Below, one piece after another: positions 10,530 to 21,350 of a stretch of DNA of 64,000 nt. The stretch is from NCBI GenBank assembly GCA_032622095.1, contig CP136061.1, positions 248,135,582 to 248,199,581 on the forward strand, read 5' to 3'. The DNA comes from Siphonodentalium dalli. Lineage: Eukaryota; Mollusca; Scaphopoda; Gadilida; Siphonodentaliidae. Under the pieces are notes generated by a model, which was not told the DNA's origin, did not search any database, and saw only the letters and a program-made list of their open reading frames with translations. Position 1 is the stretch's first letter. Each line of letters opens with the position of its first letter. The translations under genes and the position numbers were made by a program.

Positions 10530-10963
10530 CAAGCCTGCAAATAGCGTGTCTGTCATTTGCAGAATGAGGTCCCCAGAGGGTGAATTTAGTGACCCTATCC
10601 CGCATAGCGGGCTAGCATCACTAAACTCACCCTCTGGAGACCTCATTCTGCTTAGGCTTCATCTTCTGGGAAGTATCTATAGTATCAAATTAAGATTGTT
10701 TTCAGTTACATTTCCCTTCTATATCCCCTAATTTGCAGAAGATAAAATTCATAATTGAGGTGCCCAATGGGTGAACATCACCAACTTCAACTGAGGAACT
10801 TCAATCTGATCCTATGTATGCCATATCAGTTGAGGGCCTAAGCAGAATGAGGTCCCCAGAGGGTGAATTTAGTGATGCTAGCCCACTATGCGGGATAGCT
10901 TCACTAAATTCACCCTCTGGGGACCTCATTCTGCAAATGACTGACACGCTATTTGCAGGGTTG
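10530..10963 (+). mobile_element. Family D copy D1 (hAT-like MITE, complete)
   Basis: Ends CAAGCCTGCAAATAG and CTATTTGCAGGGTTG, flanked by an 8 bp duplication CCCATGCA (10522-10529 and 10964-10971). Hairpin 1 pairs GAATGAGGTCCCCAGAGGG with its complement; tip: T.C mismatch (10598, 10612), CCCGC/GCGGG, triloop ATA (10604-10606). Spacer with AGTATCTATAGTATC and ATATCCCC. Hairpin 2 is the inverse, with G.A mismatch (10881, 10895) and TAT loop (10887-10889). 8 bp duplications are typical of hAT transposons; no transposase is present. Confidence 0.9.
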
Positions 10964-10971
10964 CCCATGCA

Positions 10972-11539
10972 TCAGTTATGTGCCAGGTATGTCGTGGCGG
11001 AACATGTATTATTCTGTTTCAGACTGTCTGCATGCACTGCCAGTGAATTAATGTCTTTTGGAGAACAATTGTTTTCTACAGACATAATTGTATGTACTTC
11101 TCCTTCAATTATTAATGATATAATCAGTGTGCCAGATATCTGTTTGGTGGAGTTTTAAAAAAACAACATGGCGTATAGTTTGGCAAGGTCAGTTTGTGGG
11201 CAGGCGGCTCTGGGTATCTATAGATGGCGAAAGCACTATAACAAATATCAATTGATTTTGTTGATATTCGGCATATGAGGCTTACCCAGCAATGATTTGA
11301 TTGAGTTTTAAAACTTGTCAGGTCCGCCTACTTTATAGGCCCTTAGGGTTAGGGCCCTTTAATTAGTTTTATTTTTGTGAATTTTGATCGAGCTTGGTTC
11401 ACAGGGGAATATTTGGTATTTCAGACTTCCTCAACAGTGAATGTTGTCTATCATAGCCAGTTACAATTGATGCATTTTCAATCCAAGCACATGTTTGGTG
11501 TATCACCGCAACTTGACCCTGCATTTCTGATACAAATCT
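10972..11539. other. Unassigned
   Basis: No family match; short frames here have no coding features. A TTAGGGTTAGGG word at 11342 is too short to be telomeric. Confidence 0.45.
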
Positions 11540-11623
11540 ATGGTCGTTTGTTAAACTTATTATCTGAACATTTCCTATGGAATAACAACTCATCAAACAA
11601 TGCTTTAGTATAGAAAGGGTTAA
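11540..11623 (-). mobile_element. Family G fragment G1
   Basis: Only one end of the G element: TTATCTGAACATTTCC, AACAACTCATCA, then TTTAGTATAGAAAGGGTTAA. The opposite end is not found upstream. Confidence 0.6.
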
Positions 11624-11896
11624 TTATAGCCTAAGATCACTGATGAAGGGGGGGGGGGGTTTCTCCTTACTTACTTATTTACATACTTATGGTTACTTAT
11701 ACTTTTAATGGATGCTGGCTTCTTGGGTTGCCACTTTATACACCTCATTTGTTCCGGATATATCTAATAGTGATTTATCTGGGTTGACATTGCCTGTATG
11801 AGGATTTGTCAGTTTGGTCTGCAGTTGACATTTAGTCTAACTTCATCTGCACAGCCTGTATTTGAATTGGTTCATTGTTGCAGTCCACTATTTATT

Positions 11897-12055
11897 TGGA
11901 GGGATGATAAGGATATATGATCAGACGACAGCCATACAAAATGCTAACACAAGTCATATTCATTGGTGGGAAATGTTTAGATATTAAGTTCAACAAACAA
12001 CATATTTCCTGAGGGTCACTACTCATCAATGAGTATTTAGTATAGAAAGTGTTAA
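11897..12055 (-). mobile_element. Family G copy G2 (partial)
   Basis: Reverse-oriented: GATCAGACGACAG, TCATTGGTGGGAAATG, AAGTTCAACAAAC, ACTCATCAATGAGTA and the end TTTAGTATAGAAAGTGTTAA. The far end is degraded. Confidence 0.6.
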
Positions 12056-12572
12056 AATGCTGTATGATTACCAAAGTTGCCTTTTCGGCCTTTTGGCCAA
12101 TACCTCTGACTTAAAAAGCGCTCTCTTCAAAATTATAGCTCCCTTGCTGTTGGTTGCTAGTACCCATGAGCATTTTCTGTATTTTATTTAGTGCCATTGA
12201 CATATTTGTTGTCTAGAGTCATAGGCTGCCAGCTTGAGAGACTAAAGGATTGTAGCTCATGCACAATTAGCCTGAAAACAGTGACATTAGCTTTCCACTA
12301 TCACTCTTTGGACATTAAAGGCCACCATGCATCAGTTACTCTAGTAGTAGGTATACATTATTCTCTTTCAGTCCGTAGCATTTTTTCCTCCAGAGTGCCA
12401 TTTGTAACTGTCACTAAACTAATGACTTTCCTTCGAGCACTAAATGAACCTTCACACTCCACATATTTCTAGGATTAGCCCTGAAGTTAGTATCAAAATT
12501 GATTAAAAAACATATTGCAATTGGCAAATTTTTTACACAATTGCACATGTTCACACTTGATAATTATTAAAC
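12056..12572. other. Unassigned
   Basis: No repeat partner; no coding support beyond short chance frames. Confidence 0.4.
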
Positions 12573-12584
12573 ATACAGCAGGAT

Positions 12585-12680
12585 GTCCCTGTAGTGGAGG
12601 CCGTTAGGTCGTGGATACCATCATCACAGTCTGGGCTCGATCAGGTTGGCATGGGTTCTAACCCCAACATGGGCAAAAAT
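12585..12680 (+). repeat. Possible tRNA-derived SINE head
   Basis: GTTGGCATGGGTTCTAACCC (12645-12664) followed by CCAAC resembles a T-arm with a near B box, preceded by a D-arm-like GGTCGTGGATA. The acceptor stem and a poly-A tail are not clear. A chance match is possible. Confidence 0.25.
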
Positions 12681-12890
12681 CACAATCGACTTTCAATCTG
12701 AATCTCAATGTGCCATTCCAATCAATACATGACCATTTTGAACAGAAATGAGAAATTGTTTGGGAATCCACCAAAATCTATTTCATATAACTGATTTAAT
12801 TTTGTGCTAATTTCAGGCAAATTAGAATTAAATAAAATCGCCCTATTTGAGAAGGGGGGGGGGCCTGTTTAGTTGGATAAACAGGATGTT

Positions 12891-13077
12891 CACCCTTTCT
12901 ATACTAAATACTCATTGATGAGTAGTTATCCCTTAGCTAATGTTCAACTAAATAGGAGGCTCCTTCTGAACTTTTAGTATCTGTTGGCTTGTTTTTCTTG
13001 AACATCCCCTCCAGTTGAATAATAGGTCATTCCAATGTAACTTCGTGGGAGAATCCATTTAGTATAGAAAGGGTTAA
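12891..13077 (+). mobile_element. Family G copy G3
   Basis: Starts ACCCTTTCTATACTAAATAC and ends CCATTTAGTATAGAAAGGG-TTAA, about 187 bp. Internal CATTGATGAGTAGTTAT and TTGAACATCCCC. The left TTAA has decayed to TTCA. Its end continues into the duplicated E1/E2 segment. Confidence 0.75.
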
Positions 13078-13122
13078 ATGGTGCCCCCTCAATGAATATC
13101 CTGCAGCCACATCCCTGACTTA

Positions 13123-13339
13123 TACAGTAATGCTCTAAGTAATCAACTTCTTAACCACAGCAGAATTATGGGTAACTTTTCAGGATTTAGTTGGAAATAT
13201 GGCGTGTTGCCATTCATCGGAAAGCTCTCCCCGAGAGCTTTCTGATGAATGGCAACAAGCCATATTTCCGACTAAATCCTGAAAAGTTACCCATAATTCT
13301 GCTGTGTTTAAGGAGTCGATTACTTAGAGCATTACTGTA
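13123..13339. mobile_element. Family E copy E1 (Tc1/mariner-like palindrome)
   Basis: TA-flanked; ends CAGTAATGCTCTAAGTAAT and the complement. The whole element is one palindrome: AGCAGAATTATGGGTAAC, then TTCAGGATTTAG, ATATGG, CATTCATCGGAAAGC, closing on GCTCTC-CCC-GAGAGC. CAGT-type ends with TA targets are typical of Tc1/mariner; no transposase. An unusual GTTGGAAATATGG variant is shared only with E2. Confidence 0.85.
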
Positions 13340-13372
13340 AAGAAAGGGTTAAATGGTGCCCCCTCAATGAAT

Positions 13373-13523
13373 AGTTGGAAATATGGCTTGTTGCCATTCA
13401 TCGGAAAGCTCTCCCCGAGAGCTTTCTGATGAATGGCAACAAGCCATATTTCCGACTAAATCCTGAAAAGTTACCCATAATTCTGCTGTGGTTAAGAAGT
13501 CGATTACTTAGAGCATTACTGTA
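13373..13523. mobile_element. Family E copy E2 (left end deleted)
   Basis: Lacks the first ~75 bp, starting at GTTGGAAATATGG. It lies in a tandem copy of the segment holding E1: AGAAAGGGTTAAATGG occurs at 13066 and 13341, a period of 275 bp. Confidence 0.8.
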
Positions 13524-14410
13524 CATGGTAATTATTTTGTAGTCTCTCACCTAAATGTTTACAGTTTTCTGTCTTGAATAAATTGGCATTGACATTTTGA
13601 ATAAAACTGCCAGGTGTATTTTATAAAGGCAGGAATAAAGGTGTGGGCACCCTGGGGCCTGAAATCCCTGTCCCACTGGGCGGAAGTCTGCCTCACAATG
13701 TATATACCACCTGCCATCGAAAATCTCTGTAGTAATCATCAGTTCATGATGATGCTTTACAAGATACCATGGTGGAGGTGTCTTCAGATTATAGGCTTAA
13801 CATGATTAATGATGTTTAAAGAAGGACATTTGATAGCGGGCACCATGGAGTGTGTCAGTGAGTCCCCTGGGGTGGGGTTTCTTTGCCTCCTCTCAAGGCC
13901 TGTTTACTCTATTGTAATCTCACCTGGTGGAAGAAATCAAAGCAGGTTTTAAAATCTTAAACTAACACAGATTAGGGATAATGATTGTATCAAATTAGGA
14001 TGCTATTGTTGTTGATGAATGCAAACCTGTGTGTCTGTTCAATGATAGGCAGGTCTCTCTTCAAGTTGCTTGGATGTGACTCATGTGTGTGTTTTATCCA
14101 TAGACTTTAATATCCACTTGGTTTGTGTTATAATTCCAGATGTGAAAATAGTGAATTCTTTTTGGATTTTTTGCTGAGAATCTACTGGAAATTTATATCT
14201 CACTTCTGTGAATTTCATGTTGACAAGAAAAACGTATTGAATTGATTATTTTCAAAATTATCAAAGGTAATGTCGCAACCAATCTTAATTAGAAGAAAAA
14301 ATAAATAAAAACAGCATCCACTTTCCATATATTTTTCAACATCTGGTAATAAACCCATTGAAGCTTTAATGTATTGTATTGCTGCATGATTTCATTATTG
14401 TCAAATTGTG
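13524..14410. other. Unassigned
   Basis: No repeat family recognised; no open frame with coding character. Confidence 0.4.
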
Positions 14411-14513
14411 AGGAGTGGGGCATGTCTAAGTGGTCAGCACATGTACCCCAATTCATGTCTGGCATACCTTAGCATGTATTGGCAATAAAATATGTTTAAC
14501 TAAAAAAAAAAAA
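14411..14513 (+). repeat. Possible truncated SINE with poly-A tail
   Basis: TGTCTAAGTGGTCAGCAC (14431-14448) resembles an A box of a Leu/Ser-type tRNA; the segment ends GCAATAAAATATG and then a 13 bp A run. No B box and no clear target duplication seen. Confidence 0.35.
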
Positions 14514-15177
14514 ATCAGATGTGAACATTTGATAGTCAGGGCTTGAGAGAAATGTTGGCATATTCTTTATTATTTATTTGGACCGACCAGATGTGATTTG
14601 ATTAATATGAATGGGTAATACATAGATAGGAATTATATAATACTATATACTACATCCGATATAGGAATCATATTCCATATTCCTCATGCGGTACTAATCC
14701 GGTCTGGATTAATGAATATAATGAGGTTCAGACCTCCCCCTATTAATTTTCAGACTGAGTGACCCCAGCATTATTCCACCCTTTAGATATACCAACTATA
14801 TAACCTTATCACTATCGACTGAGTCAATCAATGTTTAATCAGAGTCTGTGTGCCCATCTATTGGTGATCAGCGAGAGATAGAGTGAGCGCAGGGCACCAT
14901 CTGACCCAGGGTGCATTCCATTATACAGACCGGATACACATGGGGATACTCTGGTCAGATAGGGTCACGCAGGGGTTATGGTATAAGTAATCGAAACCGA
15001 ATTTTCCCGATTCACTCAACTTCGTCCGTTCATATGGACTCAGCAAAATCTTTGCTTCAATGAAGTGTGTGGAATGAAACCAAGGCTATTTTATTCGTTC
15101 AAGAACACTCTTTTGAGTTGATTTCTTTCCATCGCAGACGTCCTTTCATTTCAAATAGGACATGCATGTCCTGCATG
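14514..15177. other. Unassigned
   Basis: No repeat family or coding segment recognised. Confidence 0.4.
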
Positions 15178-15369
15178 TACAGTAATGCCCTAAATAATTG
15201 ACTCCTTATAACCATGCACAGCGGAATAGTTAACAATAGTTACATTGACCTTGTAAGCTACAAGTGCAGTAATGCCCTAAATAATTGACTCCTTAACTAC
15301 AGCAGAATTATGGGTAACTTTTCAGGATTTAGTCGAATATATGGCTTGTTGCCATTCATCGGAAAGCTG
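15178..15369 (+). mobile_element. Family E fragment E3 (left half, head duplicated)
   Basis: The CAGTAATGCCCTAAATAAT head occurs twice (15180 and 15266); the second runs on to the hairpin tip (GGAAAGCTGC) and then stops. Between them is TTACATTGACCTTGTAAGC, a word typical of the family B spacer, so B and E pieces have been joined here. Confidence 0.7.
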
Positions 15370-15499
15370 CAATAACCTTGAATCTCACACGTGACCAATC
15401 GAACGTGCCCACTGCTTACTGTTTGCTGAATCAGGGACCAACCTAGAGGTATAATATTGGGAGAGGTCACTAATCTCTCTATTTTATTATTAGGGATCA

Positions 15500-15740
15500 A
15501 GTCTGGATATAGCATGTCTGACATTTGCAGATTGAGGTCCACAGAGGGTGAATTTAGTGATGCTTCCCCATATGGCAGGCTATATCATCACCAAATTCAC
15601 CCTCTGTGTACATCATTCTGCTTAGGCCTCATCTTACTTTTTCCCATCTTTTCAGTTTCTATATCCCATAGTTTTCAAATCAAGGTGACTATATTAAATG
15701 GGTGTACATCACCAACTTCAATCAGAGCCTAGGTCTCCCA
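15500..15740 (+). mobile_element. Family D fragment D2 (left hairpin and spacer)
   Basis: TGTCTGACATTTGCAG, hairpin with GGTGAATTTAGTGATGC, then CTTAGGCCTCATCTTAC and spacer to AGAGCCTAGGTCTCCC. Second hairpin absent; tip degraded. Confidence 0.75.
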
Positions 15741-16308
15741 TCTTCGCATACAAGTGAAGTATATATTTTTCCTCCCAACAAGATAAAATCATTAAAAATA
15801 TTTGAATCCACCCAGTTCTAATTTTAAGGAAATAAAAAAGATATTCAGATCAACAGAAAGTTGACTTGATTTATTGGGCCACTCTTTTTGGGACATATCT
15901 TGTGTTCAGCATTGTTTTAGCTTGTACTTACAGAGTGGACAAGGTTTTTTATTAATCTATGACCATTATTCTGTTGAATAAATGTTGTTCACATATATAA
16001 AACAGGTGTTAAATAAATACAAATATTGCCTCATGGGCATATTTATTAATGTTTGGAGAGATGCAGATTAATTCAACGCTGGTCATTCGGTCAGGTCTCT
16101 CATATTTCAGTTATATACTCATATTGCACCCTCCGGTATAATCACGCCTGGCTACCATTGTCTCTATGGGACTGTAGGGAAATGCTCATGGTAAATTCTA
16201 ACCTTACCCACCTTCTGTACATTCCCTTATTACATGCATGAGCATGTTCCAATGTAGTTATGGAGTTATGCAGGCACTGTATCTACTGAGCTATGCTACA
16301 AACCATGC
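15741..16308. other. Unassigned
   Basis: No repeat or coding segment recognised. Confidence 0.4.
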
Positions 16309-16708
16309 TTAACACTTTACCCAACAAACCGGCCAAAACCGGCCAAATAAAGCTTCAACAGCCTAAAATATCTTCGGTCTGTCTCAATAGAACCATACAC
16401 ATATGGATATCATTGGAACCGGCTCATTGACCACATTGTGATAGTTACAGTTATGCCCTGTGCCAATGCATTCTCTTATATATGCGAGTCGACCATAGGT
16501 CGCCTCGCATATATAAGAGAATGCATTGGCCTAAAAAAAATCTTTTTTTAACACTTTTTACCATTTTTTCTTACATTCTTTAACAATTTTATAATTTTGA
16601 ATGTGTTAAGCCAATGCATTCTCTTATATATGCGAGGCGACCTATGGTCGACTCGCATATATAAGAGAATGCATTGGCACAGGGCCCTTCTGTTGGGTAA
16701 AGGGTTAA
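16309..16708 (+). mobile_element. Family A copy A2
   Basis: 400 bp, both hairpins intact. Left end reads TTAACACTTTACCC (one change). It carries the ATACACATATGG variant shared with A12, A14 and A16. Confidence 0.92.
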
Positions 16709-16923
16709 ATATGTCTGCATAGGGCTCTTGGGGTGTTCTGAGATAATAATTAAGGTGTCCATCCCTAGTTAGCTCTGACCTCCCATGGTCTTTGCAATTG
16801 GCTTATGACACCCCAGAGAGCAGTTGGATGTAGGTATGTGGCTATAGTGTCTAGTAAGCAGTGTTCCAAACCATGTTAGCATGTCTGTACAGGACTCATG
16901 GGAAGATCCGTGTCTTATGCATT

Positions 16924-17373
16924 CAAGCCAGTAAATAGTGTGTCTGTCATTTGCAGAATGAGGTCCCCCAGAGGGTGAATTTAGTGACCCTATCCCGCAC
17001 GGCAGTCTAGCATTACCAAATTTATCCACTGGGAACCTCATTCTGCTTATGCCTCAACTGCTATGGGAGACCTAGGGTCAGATTGAGGTTCTCCAGTTGA
17101 AGTTGGTGATGTTCACACATTATAGTCGCCTAGCTCGATTATGCAATTTATCTTCTGCAAATTATGGGATATAGAAACTGAAGAGAAGGGAAAAAGTAAC
17201 TAAAAACAATATTAATTTGAGACTATAGATACTTCCCAGAAGATCAGGCCTAAGCAGATTGAGGTCCCCTGTGGGCGAATATGGTGATGCTAGCCCACTG
17301 TGGTATAGCATCACTAAATTAACCCTCTGGGGACCTCATTCTGCAAATGACAGATACACTATTTGCAGGCTTG
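16924..17373 (+). mobile_element. Family D copy D3
   Basis: CAAGCCAGTAAATAG left end, CTATTTGCAGGCTTG right end, two hairpins. No 8 bp duplication is seen. Instead the flanks share a ~28 bp direct repeat, GGACTCATGGGAAGATC on the left (16892) and GGACTCATGGTAAGATC on the right (17374). Confidence 0.8.
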
Positions 17374-17395
17374 GACTCATGGTAAGATCAGTGCC

Positions 17396-17686
17396 TTAAC
17401 CCTTTGAGTGCCAGGTCCGATTTTTGTATCAACCCATATACCCTGTGCCAATGCATTCTCTTATATATGCGAGTCGACCATAGGTCGCCTCGCATATATA
17501 AGAGAATGCATTGGCCTAACAATTTTTCATCATTTGTTATTATTTTTTACAATTTTTTACAATTTTAATAATGTTTTAAAAATCAAAAAAAAAAAAAGTT
17601 TTTTATTTTTTTATTTTTTTTAGGGCCGATTTTACAGACCGTAAATTAGGGCTGATGAGATCGGCCCCTGGCACTGAAAGGGTTAA
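17396..17686 (-). mobile_element. Family C copy C1 (short form)
   Basis: 291 bp, ends TTAACCCTTTGAGTGCCAGG and the complement, with CCGATTTTTGTATCAACCC next to the left end. It has one hairpin of the family A type (T.C mismatch, ATA loop) starting at 17447, T-rich filler, and GGGCCGATTTTACAGACC at the right. Confidence 0.88.
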
Positions 17687-18030
17687 TGGGTTATCATGTA
17701 GCTTGTGGTTTATTATTTTGTTATCAGACCCAGCATCTATAGTTGTAAGACTCATAAGGAGAGATTACCTCATTGAATGTCACCCAGCAGGAGGGGTTGT
17801 ACAGCCAGGCATCTCATTTATAGCTTAGATCATCACATTCTCTTTATGAACTCACCCCTGGTTAAGTGGTCCTGCTAATTAGCTATGATGCTGGTGGGTC
17901 TGCTAAATTGTTATGATGCTGATAGGGAAAAGCGATACCGATATTAAAGAAAGAGTATCAATTTGGAATGCAATTTTAAACAAACCAACAGGCTTATTCT
18001 CTGCCACGCCTGGCAGTGCTCGTTCGAACC
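17687..18030. other. Unassigned
   Basis: No repeat family recognised. Confidence 0.4.
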
Positions 18031-18816
18031 AAGTCTGAGTTTAGTGTGCCTGTCGTTTCCAGAATGAGGTCCCCAGAGGGTGAATTTAGTGACGCTATCC
18101 TGCCAGGCTAGCATCATTAACCCTTTACCCAACAAACCGGCCAAAACCGGCCAAATAAAGCTTCAACAGCCTAAAATATCTTCGGTCTGTCTCAATAGAA
18201 CCATACAAATATGGATATCATTGGAACCGGCTCCTTGACCACATTGTGATAGTTACAGTTATGCCCTGTGCCAATGCATTCTCTTATATATGCGAGTCGA
18301 CCATATGTCGCCTCGCATATATAAGAGAATGCATTGGCCTAAAAAATCTTTTTTTTAACACTTTTTACCATTTTTTCTTACATTCTTTAACAATTTTATA
18401 AGTTTTAATGTGTTAAGCCAATGCATTCTCTTATATATGCGAGGCGACCTATGGTCGACTCGCATATATAAGAGAATGCATTGGCACAGGGCCGTTCTGT
18501 TGGGTAAAGGGTTAAATTCACCATCCGGGGACCTCATTCTGCTCAGGCTTAAAATCTTCTCTGCAAAGTTTCTTTATTATCAAATTTCAAATCGATTCAA
18601 TTTCTTTTTAAATTTTATTATATCCCCAAATTGGCAGACGACGCATTGTATAGTCGAGGTTTCCAATAGGTGTACATGACAATATTCACCATTTGAACTT
18701 CCATCTGAGTCTATGTCTCCCATAGCTGATGAGGCCCACCTTGTGGGATAGCCTCACTAAATTCACTCTCTGGGGGACCTCATTCTACAAATTACAGGCA
18801 CACTAAACTCAGACTC
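18031..18816 (+). mobile_element. Family D copy D4, interrupted by A3
   Basis: AAGTCTGAGTTTAGTGTGCC left and CACTAAACTCAGACT right. The first hairpin is split in its right arm by A3 (18117-18515): GCTAGCATCA lies before and ATTCACCATCC after. Flanks TTCGAACC and TTGGAACC are a likely 8 bp duplication with one change. Confidence 0.85.
18117..18515 (+). mobile_element. Family A copy A3, nested in D4
   Basis: Complete; TTAA on both sides inside the D hairpin. Intact D copies read GCATCACTAAATTCACC here, so the original site was almost certainly GCATCATTAAATTCACC. This fixes the TTAA duplication. One loop change (CATATGTCG for CATAGGTCG). Confidence 0.94.
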
Positions 18817-19052
18817 ATTGGAACCCCAAAATTATGTATTCATAATTTGGTAAGAGGTATACATTGTATCTCAAAACATGCAAAAGATTTCCAAACAAAT
18901 TTGTCCATATATATACGTGTTTTGTTTGTTATATTTATCGTTAAATTTAAGTTTGTTTTGTTTGTGCTGGTAATCTATTATAGTTAGTGGTTGCGTAGTA
19001 ATTGTAGACCATGGGAAGAAAATCTAGACCTATGGTCGCTCTGAAACATTCA
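18817..19052. other. Unassigned short gap
   Basis: AT-rich, nothing recognised. Confidence 0.4.
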
Positions 19053-19531
19053 TTAACCCTTTTAGTGCCAGGGGCCGATCTCATCGGCCCTAATTTACGG
19101 TCTGTAAAATCGACCCTAACATTTTATTTTTTTTAGATTTTTGTTTTGTTTGTTTTTGGTTGAATTTTTTTGGGTATGCTTAAGCATGCTATAGCGAATT
19201 TAAAATCAAACTGGATAAAACCTTAGGGGCATGTTATAACTCAAAACTATATATCACCAAGTATTCATAGTAATAATTTTGATGCCCATGAAAAAAACGT
19301 GAGATTCCCTGGCACTAAACCTACAATATAAGTCTGTTAAAGAATATAAGAAAAAATTATTAAAATTGTAAAAAATTGTAAAAAATAATAACAAATAATG
19401 AAAAATTGTTAGCCAATGCATTCTCTTATATATGCGAGGCGACCTATGGTCGACTCGCATATATAAGAGAATGCACTGGCACAGGGTATATGGGTTGATA
19501 CACAAATCGGACCTGGCACTGAAAGGGTTAA
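19053..19531 (+). mobile_element. Family C copy C2 (long form)
   Basis: 479 bp; ends TTAACCCTTTTAGTGCCAGG and GGCACTGAAAGGGTTAA. GGCCGATCTCATCGGCC lies at the left, a GGGTATGCTTAAGCATGC palindrome mid-element, and TTTTGATGCCCATGAAAAA further on. Its single hairpin is the second-type (G.A mismatch, TAT loop). No open frame. Confidence 0.88.
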
Positions 19532-19693
19532 GTACTCAACAATTTTGATGATTAAAACAAAGTTTTAAAAATAGTTTCATGTTAAGATAACGCAATATAC
19601 CTTTTACTGAAATTTCATTTTCAATTGCAGATCGAATTCCGATGAATACAAATGGCATTTATTTGGTGCAAAGTTTTTGTTTGTTATATGACT

Positions 19694-20092
19694 TTAACCC
19701 TTTACCCAACAAACCGGCCAAAACCGGCCAAATAAAGCTTCAACAGCCTAAAATATCTTCGGTCTGTCTCAATAGAACCATACAAATATGGATATCATTG
19801 GAACCGGCTCCTTGACCACATTGTGATAGTTACAGTTATGCCCTGTGCCAATGCATTCTCTTATATATGCGAGTCGACCATAGGTCGCCTCGCATATATA
19901 AGAGAATGCATTGGCCTAAAAAAAATCTTTTTTAACACTTTTTACCATTTTTTCTTACATTCTTTAACAATTTTATAATTTTTAATGTGTTAAGCCAATG
20001 CATTCTCTTATATATGCGAGGCGACCTATGGTCGACTCGCATATATAAGAGAATGCATTGGCACAGGGCCATTCTGTTGGGTAAAGGGTTAA
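19694..20092 (+). mobile_element. Family A copy A4
   Basis: Complete, 399 bp; right junction GGCCATTCTGTTGGG rather than GGCCGTTCTG or GGCCCTTCTG. Confidence 0.92.
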
Positions 20093-20157
20093 ATGCCGGG
20101 TAAAATTTAAAAGTGAATATTATTAGGTGTAATTTGGAGCGCAATCCGCCATGCGGA

Positions 20158-20383
20158 TTTATCCCTTTCTTTACTAAATACTCATTGATAATTCCCTTGC
20201 TATATGTTCAGATCATAAGTTCAATTAATAATTTGAAAATATTATGTGAACATTTCCCACCAATGAATATGAATCATTCTGCTCTTACTTTACCTGTTTG
20301 CCGTCTGCTTTTATTACCTGAACACCCCTCATAATAGACCATATAAGTGAATGGGAGAATCCATTTAGTATATAAAGTGTTAA
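20158..20383 (+). mobile_element. Family G copy G4
   Basis: Near complete, ~226 bp: TTATCCCTTTCTTTACTAAA to CCATTTAGTATATAAAGTG-TTAA. Internal TGTTCAGATCATAAGTTCAA can pair with a later TATGTGAACAT. Confidence 0.78.
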
Positions 20384-21089
20384 TAGCTATAATCACAAGA
20401 ATAATACATATATAAATAGATGAATAATGCAGGCTACCTGCCCTTTGATGGATCACAAATTCGTGTTTATCTGTATTCATAACGCCTTTGCCACGCTAGA
20501 CTGCTTATGATAGTCTCATGCACTATGCATCATCCGACTGAGCCACAATGGGGCCCACTACGTGTACTGATATGATTGGCTAATATAGTGGATTATGGGT
20601 CACAGCTTCACAGATAATTGGACGTATGAATGATGAATCCATCAAGAGAACTTTTGGGAAGTGGTATTTTTTCTCTTGCTAAATTGCTTTGCGGTTCTGT
20701 TGTGTGGCTGTGATATATATAAAAATGAAGAAAATTCACATCAGAATGACATCACTCAACACTTAGAAGGCAGAAACCATAATCATTATCTAAAAATTAG
20801 TATCAGGGCAGCTCATCAGTCATAGTCTGAATAAGATATATTGGAGTATTCCCATGAATTAGGAACTGAACGGATTGCCCAGGAGTTTTCGTGGTTTATA
20901 TGGTGAATCACGAGGAATCCTGATAGAGCCTTGTCATGATGATTCCTCACCGTGTTATTGTTTTGGCATCTCTTGTGTGCCGTAAAATTGTTTTGATGGG
21001 TGCTTATTTGTCTTATCTCCAGTATGGTCTCCTCATGATGTATTCTTCTCTGGTGGTGATGAGGCAAATGATTGAGAGAAAACAAATTG
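20384..21089. other. Unassigned
   Basis: No repeat family. A minus-strand frame here (20816-21085) is His- and Asn-rich without a recognisable domain; treated as chance. Confidence 0.4.
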
Positions 21090-21255
21090 GATATGTCGTC
21101 CCTATCCCAAGCTCTTTTGATGGGTTTGGAATCCCAGTTCCATTTGAATTAATGTAACTCACTGTATTGTAAAGAATGCTATTCTCACTAATTAGTCGTT
21201 TTAAAGGGATATACTTGATTTGAGTGCTTGAAGCTGCATGGGTTTGAGACAGTAA
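21090..21255 (+). repeat. Direct repeat, copy 1 of ~165 bp
   Basis: CTTTTGATGGGTTTGG, ATCCCAGTTCCATTTG and TATTCTCACTAATTAG recur at 21351-21517 about 255 bp on. Confidence 0.75.
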
Positions 21256-21267
21256 ACATTTTATTTG

Positions 21268-21332
21268 GGGATTGGGTGGGATTCGAACCCCACTCCGTGA
21301 CATGCAGCTGTGGAAATATCTACCATATTTTG
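21268..21332 (-). repeat. tRNA-like T-arm, probable SINE remnant
   Basis: On the minus strand GTGGGGTTCGAATCCCAC forms a 5 bp T-stem with a perfect B box, followed by CCAATCCCC like an acceptor 3' strand. The matching 5' acceptor strand and anticodon arm are not found, so this is not an intact tRNA gene. Confidence 0.45.
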
Positions 21333-21350
21333 AATGTTTGAATTTGATGA

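Noticed and set aside
11341-11352. TTAGGGTTAGGG as telomeric repeat
   Set aside because: Only two units; interstitial chance match.
21268-21332. Functional tRNA gene
   Set aside because: Only the T-arm and an acceptor-like 3' strand are present; no matching 5' acceptor strand, D-arm or anticodon arm.
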